A DNA stretch of 64,000 bases, from the NCBI GenBank assembly GCA_017893485.1, contig CM030362.1, forward strand, positions 264,907,073 to 264,971,072, written 5' to 3'. The stretch is from Hemerocallis citrina. Lineage: Eukaryota; Streptophyta; Magnoliopsida; Asparagales; Asphodelaceae. Below, in pieces: positions 21,993 through 33,479 of this stretch (its first letter is position 1; every line of letters starts with the position of its first letter). The position numbers and the translations under genes were made by a program. Under the pieces are notes generated by a model. That model saw only the letters and a list, made by a program, of their open reading frames with translations. It did not search any database and was not told where the DNA came from.

Positions 21993-23053
21993 TCTGGGAG
22001 CTTGTTTTAAGCCATACAAGCTCTTCTTCAGTCTGCATACGAGGTTCTTCTTGTTCGCCTGTATGAAGCCTTCTGGTTGTTTCATATAAATCTCCTCCTC
22101 CAAATCTCCATGAAGGAAGGCTGTCTTTACATCTAACTGTTCAAGATGTAAATTTTCTGCAGCTAAATTTTCAATACCAGTCTGATTGTAGTCAGCTTCA
22201 CGACTGGAGAAAAAATTTCATTGTAATCAATACCTTCTTTTTGCTGAAAGCCTTTGACTACCAATCTTGCTTTGTAGCGCTTGCTTCCATCGTGCTCTTC
22301 TTTGATTCTGAAAATCCACTTGTTATGGAGAGCTTTCTTGCCTGGTGGTAGTTCAGCTAACTCCCACGTCTGATTTGACATGAGCGAGTCAATCTCATCT
22401 TTCATGGTAGACTCCCACTTGACTGAATCCTCCACTTGCATTACTTCATCATAACACTCTGGTTCTCTACTGTCAGTTAGCAACAAGTAGTGCAAAGAAG
22501 GCAAATAGCGCTGGATTGGTTTAGGAATTCTGGAGGAGCGTCTCACTTCTGGCGTGCTTGGTTCTTCATGAACTGCTTCAGGACTAATCTGGACATCACT
22601 TCCAGATATCTCCTCGAACTCTACGAATTCCTTCGTTTCAGCATGTGTACTGGAGCTACATGATTCTGCAGTTGATCTGTCTTTGTACATCACATTCTCA
22701 TTGAATATGACATCTCGGCTTCTGATGATCTTCCGATTTTCATAATCCCAAAATCGGTAGCCGAACTCGTCACCACCATATCCAATAAAAACACATTTAT
22801 TAGATTTCGGATCTAATTTACTTCTTTCAGCAAAATCAATATGCACATAAGAAATACAACCAAACACTTTTAAGTGTGAAAGGTTTACCTCCTTTTTGCT
22901 CCAAACTTCCTCTGGTATTCCACCATCCAAAGGTACTGATGGCCCACGGTTGATCAAGTAGGTAGCAGTGTTGACGGCTTCAGCCCAGAACATCTTAGGT
23001 AAGTCGGCGTGTATCCTCATGCTTCTGGCACGTTTATTTAGAGTTCTGTTCAT
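21993..23053 (-). pseudogene. RLC-B pol, middle part: integrase C-terminus and RT fingers
   Basis: Starts MNRTLNKRARSMRIHADLPK, the stretch just after the catalytic Glu region of copia integrase (GVAERMN), continues through AVNTATYLINRGPSV and the variable linker, then RT with NKWIFRIKEEHDGSKRYKAR and [14 protein letters not shown]. At about 22170 one base is missing compared with the expected reading, which gives a stop. The shifted frame continues cleanly ([20 protein letters not shown]) to the TAG at 21990-21992, where a Gln codon (CAG) would be expected. Confidence 0.92.
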
Positions 23054-23074
23054 GCGCTCTGCTACGCCATTCTG

Positions 23075-24781
23075 CTACGGTGTCATGGGAATCGTTTTCT
23101 CCATCTTGATGCCGTTGTTCACGCAGAATTCTCTGAATCTACGATCTGTGTACTCTCCACCATTGTCAGACCTCATACGCTTGACTTTCAAACCAGTTTC
23201 ATTTTCCACCATGGCTTTCCATTTTCTGAAGGTATCAAAGACTTCTGATTTCTTCTTCAGAAAATATACCCACACCTTCCTTGTAGAATCATCAATGAAG
23301 GTGACATAATAGAATGAGCCTGCTAGAGATTGAACCGGAGATGGTCCCCATACATCATTATGAACCAACTCTAACTTTTCTGCCTTGGGTGTCTTGCCAA
23401 TCTTTGCAAAGCTGACCTTCTTCTGTTTGCCGAAGATACAATCCTCGCATAGGCCAACATCCACGCTCTTCAGATCTGGCAGCTTTCCCTTTGACATGAG
23501 TGTCTTCATCCCTTTCTCGCTCATATGACCAAGCCTTTGGTGCCATAGATTTGATTTTTCATCAGCATCTGCACTTGCAATGATACTCTCCAAGTTTGAG
23601 GTCACATAGAGAGTACCAGTCTTCTTACCACGAGCAATAACAAGTGCTCCTTTGATAATCTTCCATTCACAGCCTGAAAAGGTTGTACAATAACCTTCTC
23701 CATCCAGCTGTCTCACTGAGATCAAATTCCTTTTGAGGCCAGGAATATATCTCACTCCTTGCAGCTTCCATGTAGTCCGGTTCGGCAACTTTACTCGAAT
23801 GTCTTCCTTTCCCACGATCTTCAAGGTCTCATCATCGGCTAGATGAACCTTCCCAAAATCACCACTGACGTAGTTCTCCATGATTTCTCTGCATGGGGTG
23901 GAGTGGAAAGATGCCCCTGAATCCAAGATCCATGATTCAATCGGACTGTTGACGCTTAGAATCATTGCATCGCCTGCTTCCTCGGTCACGTTGGCAGATT
24001 CCTGTGCGCCGGTAGCTTTCTTCGGTGCTCGGCAATCCCGTTGAAAGTGACCCCTCTTGCCACAATTGTAGCAGTTGAAAGCTTTCTTTCCCGATCTAGA
24101 TTTACCCCGTCTAGATTGCGATCTGCTGCGATTAGAGTTTCTTTCTGAAGTCCTTCCTCTTGACTCCGTGTGCAAAGCTGAGGAGGAGGTTGATGCTTCA
24201 CCTGATTCGCTCCGCCGAATTTCTTCACTCAATACCAGATTCCGAACATCGTCGAACTTCAATTTACTATTTCCTGACGAACTACTGACTACTGTAACAG
24301 TAGCATTCCAACTGTCTGGTAGAGACGATAGGAGAATCAAAGCTCGAACTTCATCATCGAACTCAATTTCTACGGAACTCAACTGGGTTGTGATTGTGTT
24401 GAGTTCGTTCAGATGTTGAGCCGCCGATGTGCCTTCCGTCATCCGCAAGTTGAATAACCGCCTCATCAAGTGAACTTTGTTTGAGGCCGATGGCTTCTCG
24501 TACATGCTGGAGAGAGCCGCCATAAGACCCGCCGTGGTCTTTTCCTTCGCTATGTTAAAAGCAACATTGCGAGAGAGCATCAATCGGATAACTCCAAGGG
24601 CTTGTCGGTCGAGAAGAGCCCAATCTTCCTCCTCCATGTCTTTTGGTTTTTTTTCCGAGAGAGGTTGATACAGTTTTTTCTGATACAGATAATCTTCAAT
24701 CTGCATCTTCCAAAAGCCAAAGTCCGCACCATCGAACTTTTCAATTTTCACCTTTCCTTCGTCTGTGGCCATCGCTCCCAC
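23075..24781 (-). pseudogene. RLC-B gag, protease and integrase N-terminal part
   Basis: A 568-codon frame from an ATG 60 bp after the PBS. Gag domain at residues ~10-200 (DFGFWKMQIEDYLYQKKLYQ); zinc knuckle CYNCGKRGHFQRDC at 237-250; protease active site LDSGA at 286-290; integrase zinc residues H414, H419, C445, C448; catalytic Asp in HNDVWGP (475) and in SDNGGEY (539). It ends MTP-TAG-QNGVAERMN, where a Gln codon is normal, so a single CAG-to-TAG change separates it from the rest. The motifs match the Tnt1 (Tork) group. Confidence 0.95.
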
Positions 24782-24840
24782 TCAAATCTGGCTTCTCCTG
24801 GATCGTTTCTGACTATTCTTCGACAGAAATCACAACCAGA

Positions 24841-24852
24841 GCTCTGATACCA
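24841..24852 (-). other. Primer-binding site of RLC-B
   Basis: Minus strand reads TGGTATCAGAGC, an exact match to the usual tRNA-Met PBS, two bases inside the 5' LTR. Confidence 0.93.
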
Positions 24853-24854
24853 GT

Positions 24855-25316
24855 TGTTGGGAAAAAACACAACTTTTCCCTTTCACCAGGTTAGCAAGAA
24901 TGCAAAATGTAAGCTAAAATAGCACACACAAAAATTGATAAGGAGTTCGGCACAATTTGGTGCCTACGTCTCCGGAGCTGCTGCAGATCTTTACTGTAGG
25001 GGAGAAAATTGTACAAAGTATTTTTCCTCACAAAACACTCAAAAAATACTCACAACCCAAAACCCCAAGAATTTTTTCTCACAAAAATTCTCTCTCTCTA
25101 CAAAGTGTTTACACACTCAAAAAAACCCAAACCCAAATTTCTTTCAACTCTCCCTCTTTCTCTTCTTCTCTGATTTGAGTGAGGATGGGATGAAGATAAA
25201 GAGAGGGGAAGGGAGGATATATATAGGAGGAGGTGGATGGTAGGTGGCAGTGGTGGATGGTAGGGGGGGGGGGGGGTTTGGTGCACCAACCCATGACAGC
25301 ACCAACCCCCATGACA
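24855..25316 (-). repeat. 5' LTR of RLC-B
   Basis: 462 bp, differing from the 3' LTR mainly by a run of 14 G near 25264. Probable TATA box TATATATA on minus at 25217-25225. Confidence 0.95.
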
Positions 25317-25321
25317 GTAGT

Positions 25322-27350
25322 CCCACCTCGTCATCCTCCGACTGCTGCACATCTCCTCCTCGACTGTGCTCCTTATCCCTCCACCTCTTGCTGTCATCCC
25401 CACCATAGCTAGCAACCACAACAACACCCCCTGCCTTGCCCTGTTGCCGCATGCTGTTGTGGCTGTTGTCGTTTGCTGTGCTTGTTGCCGTCCTTTCTGG
25501 TGGCTGCTATGTTTGCACGTGTATTGAACGTGTTACGGGGAACGTTGGTTGCACTTGTCGCCACCGTGTGTTGCCGCCGGGACTCTCTTTCCAGTTATTC
25601 TTTCATATTCAGAATCGTTATCTATAAGGCAAGCGTCTCTTGAACTCATTTTTATTGTTCTAGTTCAAGAAAACACTCTTTGAATTCCGGCCAATAGTAA
25701 TCGAATTGAACATTTCATCTAGTTGAATTCTATTATTGATCCTTTGTTGTTTATCATACCATGTTATTGATTCATAGTCGTCTTATCATGCCATTGTTAT
25801 TAATATAAAACTTGAACCGTAAACATATCGTATTATTGAACATTCAAATATGCTGCCTTGTCGTTGCCCAAGTTTGTACAGAAGTTTCAACCTAGTTCTT
25901 GACATCGAAACTTAAAATCCTGTACATAGAAATTGTAGTACACTGAGTCTTGAATCTGGAACATTTGACGGATTCTCAATCCGATTTATAGATTGTAAGT
26001 TATCGCTATTTTAGTGCTGACATGTTATAATTTCCAGAACCGAGACTGTGCACGAAATCCGTAAAGAATTGATTGATCGACGTAGCTTCTTTAACTATAA
26101 TGCATCGTGTGTATATGCTGGAATCGACAGAGAGTCTACTTTCTAGAATCTCTGACGGAATCAGATTTGTATTCCTAGTAGCGAAAAAGTGAATTTGAGT
26201 ACGGTAGGTGCTGCTGTCCAGAACCTGTATGGTTATGTTTTTGCATATAAACCCGATATTTTTCATATTTAATGAATTGAAATATGTATATTTCATGTAT
26301 TGTACAGCCTTGATATCTTCTTGTAATGTATTAATACTACCGTTCTCATCAATTATACCCATTGCATAATTCTTGATACTATCGTTCTCATTGATCGTAT
26401 TGATTGCATATCCATAATTGATCGTAATAAAATGACAACATGCCGGGGTAACAAGGGAAAGAATTTAGTAGTAGATAATATAGGAGACTGTACTTAGATG
26501 AGGGGCCCGTGTTTTTCTATATTGTTATCTTGTGATTTTGTAGTATCTAGTGGATAAATTCTCATTATGGATGGAATATTGTTATTGCAAGACCCGAGTA
26601 CATGATCCTGTAGAATTCACCACTAGAGTCTTAAGGTTCACTTGATTGTATGCACCCGAACCTGTGGTATGGGCCGCAGGATTGCGTACATCAGATAAGA
26701 CTAATAGAAGATTGATAGACATAAGATTGACATTGAACACTGATACCGACACTAAATATTGATTCCTGATTATTGAGTATTGATTATTGATACCGACTAT
26801 TGGCCCAATTGACTATCATTTATCGATCACCAATTATTGAATATTGTTTATCGATTGTTGCATTATTAATAACTGATTATCGACCGCTGATTATCGAATT
26901 TTAATTTTGTTATCGTTATCATTTATTGACCTATGATATCATCTCGGTTCATGGTTTATTGTCATATTGTCCTTTATTATTCTACTGCTTGCTACTACTT
27001 GTCGCCCGAAGCTTGCTCTAACGGGTACTCTATCCACCTTTCTTTTGAGTTTTGTTATACAGGTACAGTCGATGGGTTATTGAAAGAACTCGTCGAACTG
27101 TTACTGCATTGCATATTCTTGGGATAATTGCTAAGTTTTGTATCCTAGATATTGGTTATTGCATTATATTCTTTTTCCTGTTATTACTATTGTGTTGTTG
27201 AGCTGACTGGCATTGTACAGCTTATGGATGATATAATTTGGCATACTTATATCATCCGCTGTGCCTCAGTTACATGCCCGTATTTTCATATAATGGGAAG
27301 CGGGACGTGGCATTTGGGCTGCGGGTTGGGTTGCTGCTGATTCTCGGTTC
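25322..27350 (+). mobile_element. LTR-D, right part
   Basis: Continues LTR-D after RLC-B. Blocks at 26590-26620 (CCCGAGTACATGATCCTGTA) and 27217-27290 (ACAGCTTATGGATGAT, then CGCTGTGCCTCAGTTACATG and CCGTATTTTC) match the minus strand of the 40285-44025 solo LTR near its 3' end. That supports LTR identity and suggests the end lies near 27300-27350, but no TG...CA/TSD boundary could be fixed. Confidence 0.55.
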
Positions 27351-28240
27351 AAGCTAAGACAGTGGTGGTTTTTTTTAAAATCCCTTTTTTTTATTCTATT
27401 AGCTACATATTGCATAGAACTCAACTAAAGATAAATTTTAAATTATGATTGAATATTAATGGAATATTTTGAGAGTAATTATGTACAAATTAGAATTCAA
27501 TTTGAGGATAAAATCCCACTACAAATTGATTAATATGCCTATATGGTTATATTTGGGATTCTTTAAAGAATAATTGTTTTATTTTAAAGGAATTAACTTT
27601 GGAGTAGTTGAGATAAATAAATATAAATGTGGGAAATTCATTTGGATGAAAATTATATTGTACATTATTTACTTTAAGAAGTGAATTGGTAATGATTTAT
27701 TTTGTGATGAAAGATTAAAATGAGATAATTTATCCTAGAATTTGCATATCATATGAAAGGAATTTCACCCTAGAATATATGAAAAAATGATTGATATGAC
27801 AAACTAAGAGATAAATAAATAATGAATTTGGAAGAATAAACTTATGACATTTAAAAAGAGTTTTATCAAGTTGAAATGCTTTTTTGAGAAGTATTATAAA
27901 GAAATGAGAAGATATATTTTGAAATTGACAATTCAAAGTGAATGTTTGAACAAATAGAATGAATTATGATTGAAAAAATTGTGTAACTCAGGTTAAGATA
28001 ACTCATATGATCTCATTATTATTACTATATCATTCATATTTTGGGTTCTCGGTAATGAAAATACTTGCCACTTACCTTTATTTTTAACTACAGGTTGATA
28101 AATTGTTGCAATGAACCACTAATTACTGTCTTCTATTTTGCATGTGTATTTTGTTGCTTTGAGGTATACTTGTAGTAGTTGTTTGGTATGAACTTGTTCA
28201 TTGTATATATGTGAGATATATATATATATATAATTCATAG
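27351..28240. other. AT-rich region, no gene
   Basis: Low-complexity A/T sequence with no convincing frame or repeat boundary. A stretch near 28000-28110 (CTCGGTAATGAAAATACTTG, then ACTACAGGTTGATAAATTG) resembles the 3' part of long LTRs, so an older LTR remnant is possible. Confidence 0.4.
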
Positions 28241-28300
28241 GATGGATAGGCGTGGAGTTCTCACGAAGCTTATCGTCAGAACGGTTCTCACCGGATCACT
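28241..28300. repeat. Dispersed repeat segment, copy A
   Basis: GGCGTGGAGTTCTCACGAAG and CTTATCGTCAGAACGG are shared with 53790-53846 (copy B); both lie beside AT dinucleotide runs. Nature unknown; possibly the end of a DNA transposon. Confidence 0.5.
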
Positions 28301-29110
28301 ACCCATATATATATGAGGACTTTGTTTTGCTTCTTTGTTTTGCTTCAGTGTATTAAATCATGCATATTGTGCATGAAGCAAGATGTTTTTATTATATATG
28401 AAAATGTCGTCTTTTTCCACAGTTAAGGTTGTGATTTTCTGTGGATTGATGTAATATATACGGACTGATGAGAACAAGGGTCAACAATCTACAGGAAATG
28501 TTCCAAAAACCAATTAATTGGCCTCCTACAAATGGTGACGGAATGAGACATTGATTCACAATTGATTTGATAGTATTATGGCTGAACTGATCCTCAAGAA
28601 ACGTATAGGTCGCTTTGGTCCTACAACCAAGGACATGCTCATATGAATACCTGATAGGTTTGGTAGATTCACAACTAATATACGAAGAATACGATAATGC
28701 TCAGGGTCTATTCTATACGAGGTTGCAGGCACAAAAAATGTCACGCCTCGCCTCCTTTTCATTTGAAGGTGTGCTAATAATACTCTCATGATTAATGCAG
28801 TTAGAAAACGAAATCTGCATAACATATCTCCCATGTGCCATGAACATAATGATACCTCATACCACTTATTCTTACTTTGTAAATCTAATTCTGCAATCAA
28901 AAGAACTCCAAAATGAGTATCTACAATACAAAAACTGTGATCATATGCTTACATAACAAATACAAGTTCAATTTTTTTTTTCAAACAAACAACAAAAAAA
29001 ATCAGATTCTTTTCAGAAATAGAATCACAGTACTAATTGCAAAATAATACGACCTCATGTAAAAGATTTAAACTAATATGAATTGTGCAGTTTTTTAAAT
29101 TAGCACTTTG
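28301..29110. other. Intergenic region, no recognised gene
   Basis: A minus-strand open frame of 114 codons (28900-28556) exists. It has no ATG context, domain or repeat that I recognise, and its composition is compatible with chance. The rest is AT-rich. Confidence 0.35.
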
Positions 29111-29234
29111 CACTAAAAAGAACAGGGAAAATCCGGCGAAACGACCCCGGCGTTTGGGGTCGTTTCGCCAGGGTATCCCCGACGTTTATAAAACGCCAAC
29201 GGACACTGCTTAGGCTACCATGGCGTTTGAAAAC
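29111..29234 (+). mobile_element. Possible CACTA-type transposon terminus with subterminal palindromes
   Basis: CACTAAAAAGAACAGGG at 29111 resembles the CACTA... terminal motif of plant CACTA transposons, and is followed by GC-rich palindromic motifs (29135-29169, and CGTTT/AAACG inverted pairs near 29182-29196 and 29223-29236), as in subterminal regions of that superfamily. No opposite terminus was found in the window, possibly because RLG-3 and RLX-4 interrupt or removed it. Confidence 0.4.
29135..29169. repeat. Perfect 14-bp hairpin
   Basis: GGCGAAACGACCCC, a 7-base loop GGCGTTT, then GGGGTCGTTTCGCC. All 14 pairs match. Confidence 0.9.
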
Positions 29235-29239
29235 GCTGG

Positions 29240-29250
29240 TCCTGGTATAA
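29240..29250 (+). promoter_or_regulatory. Putative promoter TATA box
   Basis: GGTATAAATACTC, followed by a CT-rich, ATG-poor stretch (29270-29570) that looks like a 5' leader, ahead of the bZIP-like exon at 29885. An apparent 118-codon frame here (from 29220) is Pro/Ser low-complexity and not credible as protein. Confidence 0.45.
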
Positions 29251-29884
29251 ATACTCAAAAATTCTCAACCTTAAATCACAATTCCCAAATTCAATCTCCC
29301 TTTCCCTCTCTCACGCCCACTCCCGGCCGCCGAATCCCATCACCGTTCGCACCGCCAACGCCTTCCCTATCGTCGCCTTCCACGTCGTCGTCCCTCACTC
29401 TATCTCCAAATCTGCAACCCCAAATCCATTTCCCTCCTCCCTCTCTCTATCTCGCGCGCCCCCGCCCGTCTCCACTTGTGGCTTCCCTATCTCTCCTTCA
29501 TCAATTGCAAAAATGTATCATTTTTAACCCTAATTTCAATCTCAATTTCCTTTTCTGCAGCAATAATGAGAATTGATTGTTGAATCTAGTCTCTAATTTC
29601 CCTCAAATTGCCCTAGTTCGATTTAAATTTCAGTAGCAATAATTTTTTTTCATTTTGATTTTTTAAACTTTCAGTAGCAATAATTTCATTAGCAATATTC
29701 TGCCTTTTCTTTAATTTAACTTGTAAACCCTGCCTCACCTGAATAAAACTTGAATTAGCCTATGCTTAATTTGAATATTATTAGACTTGTGATATTTGCC
29801 TTTAGTGCCTTTGATGATCTCTCTAAGTGGTCGCCGTCTTCTACAACTTATACTTATTGTTTCTTTTGTTATCTTTCTCCTTAG

Positions 29885-29989
29885 TGGTACTCCAAAGAAA
29901 CAACTTGCACAATTCTGGAATTTCCGACTTTGGGGCACTTGAGCAGTCTATGGGATTTTGCATAGAGGAGGCTGCTGATTTAAGTAGAA
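29885..29989 (+). pseudogene. Exon fragment resembling the N-terminus of a TGA-class bZIP transcription factor
   Basis: A 105-bp open segment bounded by a good acceptor (TTTCTCCTTAG/TGG) and donor (TAGAA/GTATGTG). Read in phase 2 it gives ISDFGALEQSMGFCIEEAAD, then LSR. From memory, TGA2.1/HBP-1b-like factors carry a similar ISDFGxLEQ...GFRIxDA...SR segment upstream of the bZIP domain. These factors bind TGACG (as-1) promoter elements and act with NPR1 in defence. The bZIP and DOG1 parts are absent: the following intron runs into RLG-3 at about 30139. It may be a captured gene fragment or the 5' end of a disrupted host gene. Confidence 0.55.
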
Positions 29990-30138
29990 GTATGTGATTG
30001 TCATTTTTGTTTCAGTTTGCTTTTTCTTAGTAACTATGTGCACGTGCCATTATAGCCTCCTAAGCTCTTTGTTTAATTACATTTCATAATTAGTTGTATT
30101 TGAATGAGCTCCATTGTTAGTGAATGTTTTTGATCATC
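29990..30138 (+). other. Putative intron cut by RLG-3
   Basis: T-rich sequence after the GTATGTG donor. It stops where clear integrase homology of RLG-3 begins. Confidence 0.4.
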
Positions 30139-31171
30139 CATAGGACTACATGGGCAGACCACTTAGGAGACCTTGTATGGCCCCTCCCAGTTGGGAGCGA
30201 GCTTTTCCTTCCTTCGCAGGTCAGAGATTCCGAGTTTGTGCACACTAGATCCCCCTCTTTTAGGCTAGTGGGGCGAACTTTCTTGTTGTAGAACTTCTCA
30301 ACATTTTGTTGGTAAAGATTCCTCCGTATGGCTGATCTTTCCCGCACCTCAACAACGATGTCGAGATTGGCTCGAAGATTTTTGAAATTTTTTTCTTTAT
30401 TGAAGGAAAGAAGACGAAGAGATGGTAATCCAACTTCCAAGGGGATGAGTGCTTCCGAACCGTAGGCGAGATTGAATGACAATTCTCCTATTAAGGTGCG
30501 CTTTATGGTTCTGTTGGACCATAATACACTTGGCAATTCATCAACCCATAGTCCTTTTGCGGCTTCTCCTAGTCTATTTTTTAGGCCATCTATCAATTTA
30601 CATTTCCAACTTGGTCGTCAGTTTGGGGATGTGAGGCATAGGAGAAGCATTGAGTGGTCCCCAAATCTGTGCAGAACTGGCAAAAGCTTTTCCCGGTGAA
30701 CTGTGTGTCGTTGTCTGTGACTAATATGCAGGGAATATCAAATCTGCAGACGATATTCTTCCAAAAGAACTGTGAATTTTTTTGCTCGGTGATAGTTGCT
30801 AGTGACTCTGCCTCGATCCACTTTGTGAAGTAGTCGATGGCTACTATTAGGAAAGTTCTCCAACCGGCTGCCGGAGGAAATGGTCCAAGCAGGTCTATTC
30901 ACCACATGGCAAAGGGGATAGGACATGACATAGATCCGAGGATTGCTTGGGATCCTCACTTAATGGCAGAATGCTTCTGACATGGGTCACATTGGCAAAT
31001 ATATTCTTGTGCATCGCTGAGTAGCGTGGGCCAATAATACACATGGTTGAGTATCTTTCGTGCTAAGGACAGTGCTCGTTGATGGCAACTACCTATTCCT
31101 TCATGTTGTTCTTTGATGACATGTTGTGATTCGCCAGGAGTGAGGCATCTCAAGTAGGGTCCTTCCGTCAA
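30139..31171 (-). pseudogene. RLG-3 pol: integrase
   Basis: Zinc region at the right (VYYWPTLLSDAQEYICQCDP), core with a recognisable VTDNDTQFTG-type block around 30700, and the 159-codon frame 30596-30117 with TLIGELSFNLAYGSEALIPL and KVRPTSLKEGDLVCTNSE. Several frameshifts and stops. The C-terminal 25-30 residues seen in RLG-1 are missing because the element is cut at about 30139. Confidence 0.85.
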
Positions 31172-32066
31172 CTAATGTGTAAGATCGTTTGTACAGGAGT
31201 TCTTCTACGAGAGTGAACCTTCCAGCCCTTGTACGAATTTTTCTTGCTTCTTTGCAATCTTCATGGAGGATTGCCTTGTCGAGGACATCGATCAAGGGTT
31301 TCATCCAACACTGTTCGAACATTTGGGTTGTGACGGCCATGAGCTCTAACTCTTCCTCCTCGATGCTCAGCTTAAAAAGAACCTCAATGAAGACCATTCT
31401 GTCAAACGCATCGAGAGATTAGGAAGCTAGCTTGGAGAAGGCATCGGCTTGCCCGTTTTGCTCACGGGGAATGCAAGTGACGTCGGCTTCTTTGAACATC
31501 GTCAGAAGTTTCTTCACTTGTGACAGGTACTTGGCCATACGGCCGTCTCTGAAACTATAATCACCTTGGACCTAATTAATGCCTAATTGGGAGTCGCTAA
31601 ACATCTCGATTCTTCGTGCACCTGCTTCACGTGTTAACCGGAGACCGGCGATCAGTGCTTCATATTCGGCATCATTATTGGAGGCGGAGAAGTTGAGGCG
31701 CAATGAGTATTGGAGTGTCAATTTATCAGGTCCAAGCAAGGTTGATCCCGGCTCTGCATCCTTTTTCAGGTATGAGGACCCATCTACATACCAAAGCAAG
31801 GGATTCTTCTTCTTCTATAAAGTCGAGAATAGTGGTTTCCACGATGCATTCGGCCAAGGTCTGGGCCGTGATGGCCGTTCTTGGGCGGTAGCTAATGTCG
31901 TGTTGACTCAGTTCGATTGACCACTTCATTAGTCTTCAGGAGCTTTTGGGTTTGAGGAGTTCTGTGTTATGGAGTACCTTGCTCATATAGTAGATCGAAA
32001 TCTGAACCAGTCTTCTTCTCTAACCAGGACGAGCTGAGAGTTTGGTCTGAGATGGCTAGATAGAAG
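31172..32066 (-). pseudogene. RLG-3 pol: archaeal-type RNase H and end of first RNase H
   Basis: The frame 31799-31572 reads MLWYVDGSSYLKKDAEPGS, SASNNDAEYEALIAGLRLTR and MFSDSQLGIN, the second RNase H domain of Tat elements. The frame 31929-31726 (MKWSIELSQHDISYRPRTAI) is the end of the first RNase H/connection. Its N-terminal half is on the far side of the solo LTR, at 36912-37202. Confidence 0.85.
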
Positions 32067-32071
32067 TAAAG
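32067..32071. repeat. TSD TAAAG of solo LTR 32072-36906
   Basis: TAAAG precedes TGTAATATGCC and is repeated at 36907-36911 right after GCGTTACA. Confidence 0.92.
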
Positions 32072-32770
32072 TGTAATATGCCGGACGGATATTATATGTA
32101 TAAATTATTATTTTTAAATTAAAATATTTTAATTGGAAATTACTTGGTTTTTCAAATAAAAATTTACCTAGATATATATACTAGTAAGTATATATACATA
32201 TTGTATCAGTTTTGCGCACTTGTGCAAAATCTTGAAAAAACGCACTTTTGAGAAAACGTCTGGAAAATCCTGGGCAGATATTCAAAAAATTATTATTTTA
32301 TTATTATTTTATTTTTATTTCCAGAATTGAAATATTTTTGGTGGATGTCACCCAGTTTTGTTAATAAACATTATATATGTCGATATACGACTGTTTTGTA
32401 TTAAATTAATACTGGAATCTTCCGAGCCAGTAATAAAATTATTTTATTTTATTTCTCGGGATTAAATTATTTTTGAACTGATTTGTTCGTTTTCACTAAT
32501 GAAAATTATCTGTATAATCAGATATATGCACGTGTTTGAACAGTAACGGTTTTGTGCGTTTGTACAAATCGTAGTATGTGATTTGGGGAAATTATCTTTT
32601 ATTTTTGATCCATCATGATGAAATGTAGGGTCAGAATTGGCTTACGGTTTGATTGCAAAATTATTGGGTTGATTGTAATATATATTTGCAAATAAAATCC
32701 CAATTGTTTACAACCACAAACAAATTGGACAAGTGGCTTCTTCTCCACCCCAAAAACTTAACCCTTCTCT

Positions 32771-32780
32771 TATAAAAATA
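32771..32780 (+). promoter_or_regulatory. LTR TATA box
   Basis: TATAAAAATA in the U3-like part of the solo LTR, followed by a CCCCC-rich leader. Confidence 0.5.
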
Positions 32781-33479
32781 CCCCCAAACCCCCCTCTTCC
32801 CATTTCCGGCCTGAAAATTTTTGGGTGCTTAAACTCCTTAGCTTTAAGCTTGATCCGGGGATTCAACCGGAAAAGAACTCCCATCCCCTTCTCAAATCTC
32901 ATCTCATCCTATCTTCTTCTACTACTTTTTATTTGAGTTTTGTTTAGAAAAGATTGAGAAGAAAAGAAAGGAAAGGAAAGAGAGATCAAATCAAAAGAAA
33001 AAGAGAGTAGGGTTTCATGGGTTCTTTCATTTGTGGAGTTCTTGAAGAGGAGCAAGAACAAGGAGCAAGGAGAAGGCTAGCAAGTTCTTCCAACCATTTT
33101 GGGTGGGGGTTTCTCACTCTTGAGTTGTTTTAGTTATTTTAGGGATTATTTTTGTTGTATGATGTTGTATTGAGTTGATTTCATGTGTATATGGGTTAGA
33201 GCAAAGAGCATGTAAAAGTTGTAGTGGTAGAACACAAAATAGAAGCGTAAAGGTTCGATTTTTGTTGTTGTAAGGTTAGAATTGATTAACCGTGTAAACG
33301 ATAGAATCTTGACCCGAAATTTATTGAAGAGGTTCTTAGGGGTATTATTACCATGCTAGAAATTTTTTAGATTTTTCGGAGCCGTTTTGAGTGGTGAAAT
33401 GACCGTTTCCCCCAAAACAACGAGCTTTAGGGCAAAACAGTGAAGTCTGTGTTTTCGGGTTAGTGTCGGAGTAGGTTCA

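Larger units (their letters stand above)
20389..25316 (-). mobile_element. RLC-B: young Tnt1/Tork-like Ty1/copia retrotransposon
   Basis: A 4928-bp minus-strand element with LTRs of 456 and 462 bp, TSD GTAGT (20384-20388 and 25317-25321), PBS, PPT and a full gag-pol region. I counted about seven substitutions and one poly-G length change between LTRs (about 1.5%), so the insertion is recent, though gag-pol carries two nonsense changes and a frameshift. It sits inside the C-rich part of LTR-D; removing it and one TSD joins CTGCTCGCC to GTAGTCCCACC. Confidence 0.95.

Noticed and set aside
27217..27232. ACAGC at 27223 as the right-hand TSD of LTR-D
   Set aside because: It is not preceded by CA, and the same ACAGCTTATGGATGAT block is internal to the 40285-44025 LTR, so it belongs to the LTR itself.
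28556..28900. 114-codon minus-strand frame
   Set aside because: No recognised motif, no paralogue in the window; may be chance. Kept only as a remark.
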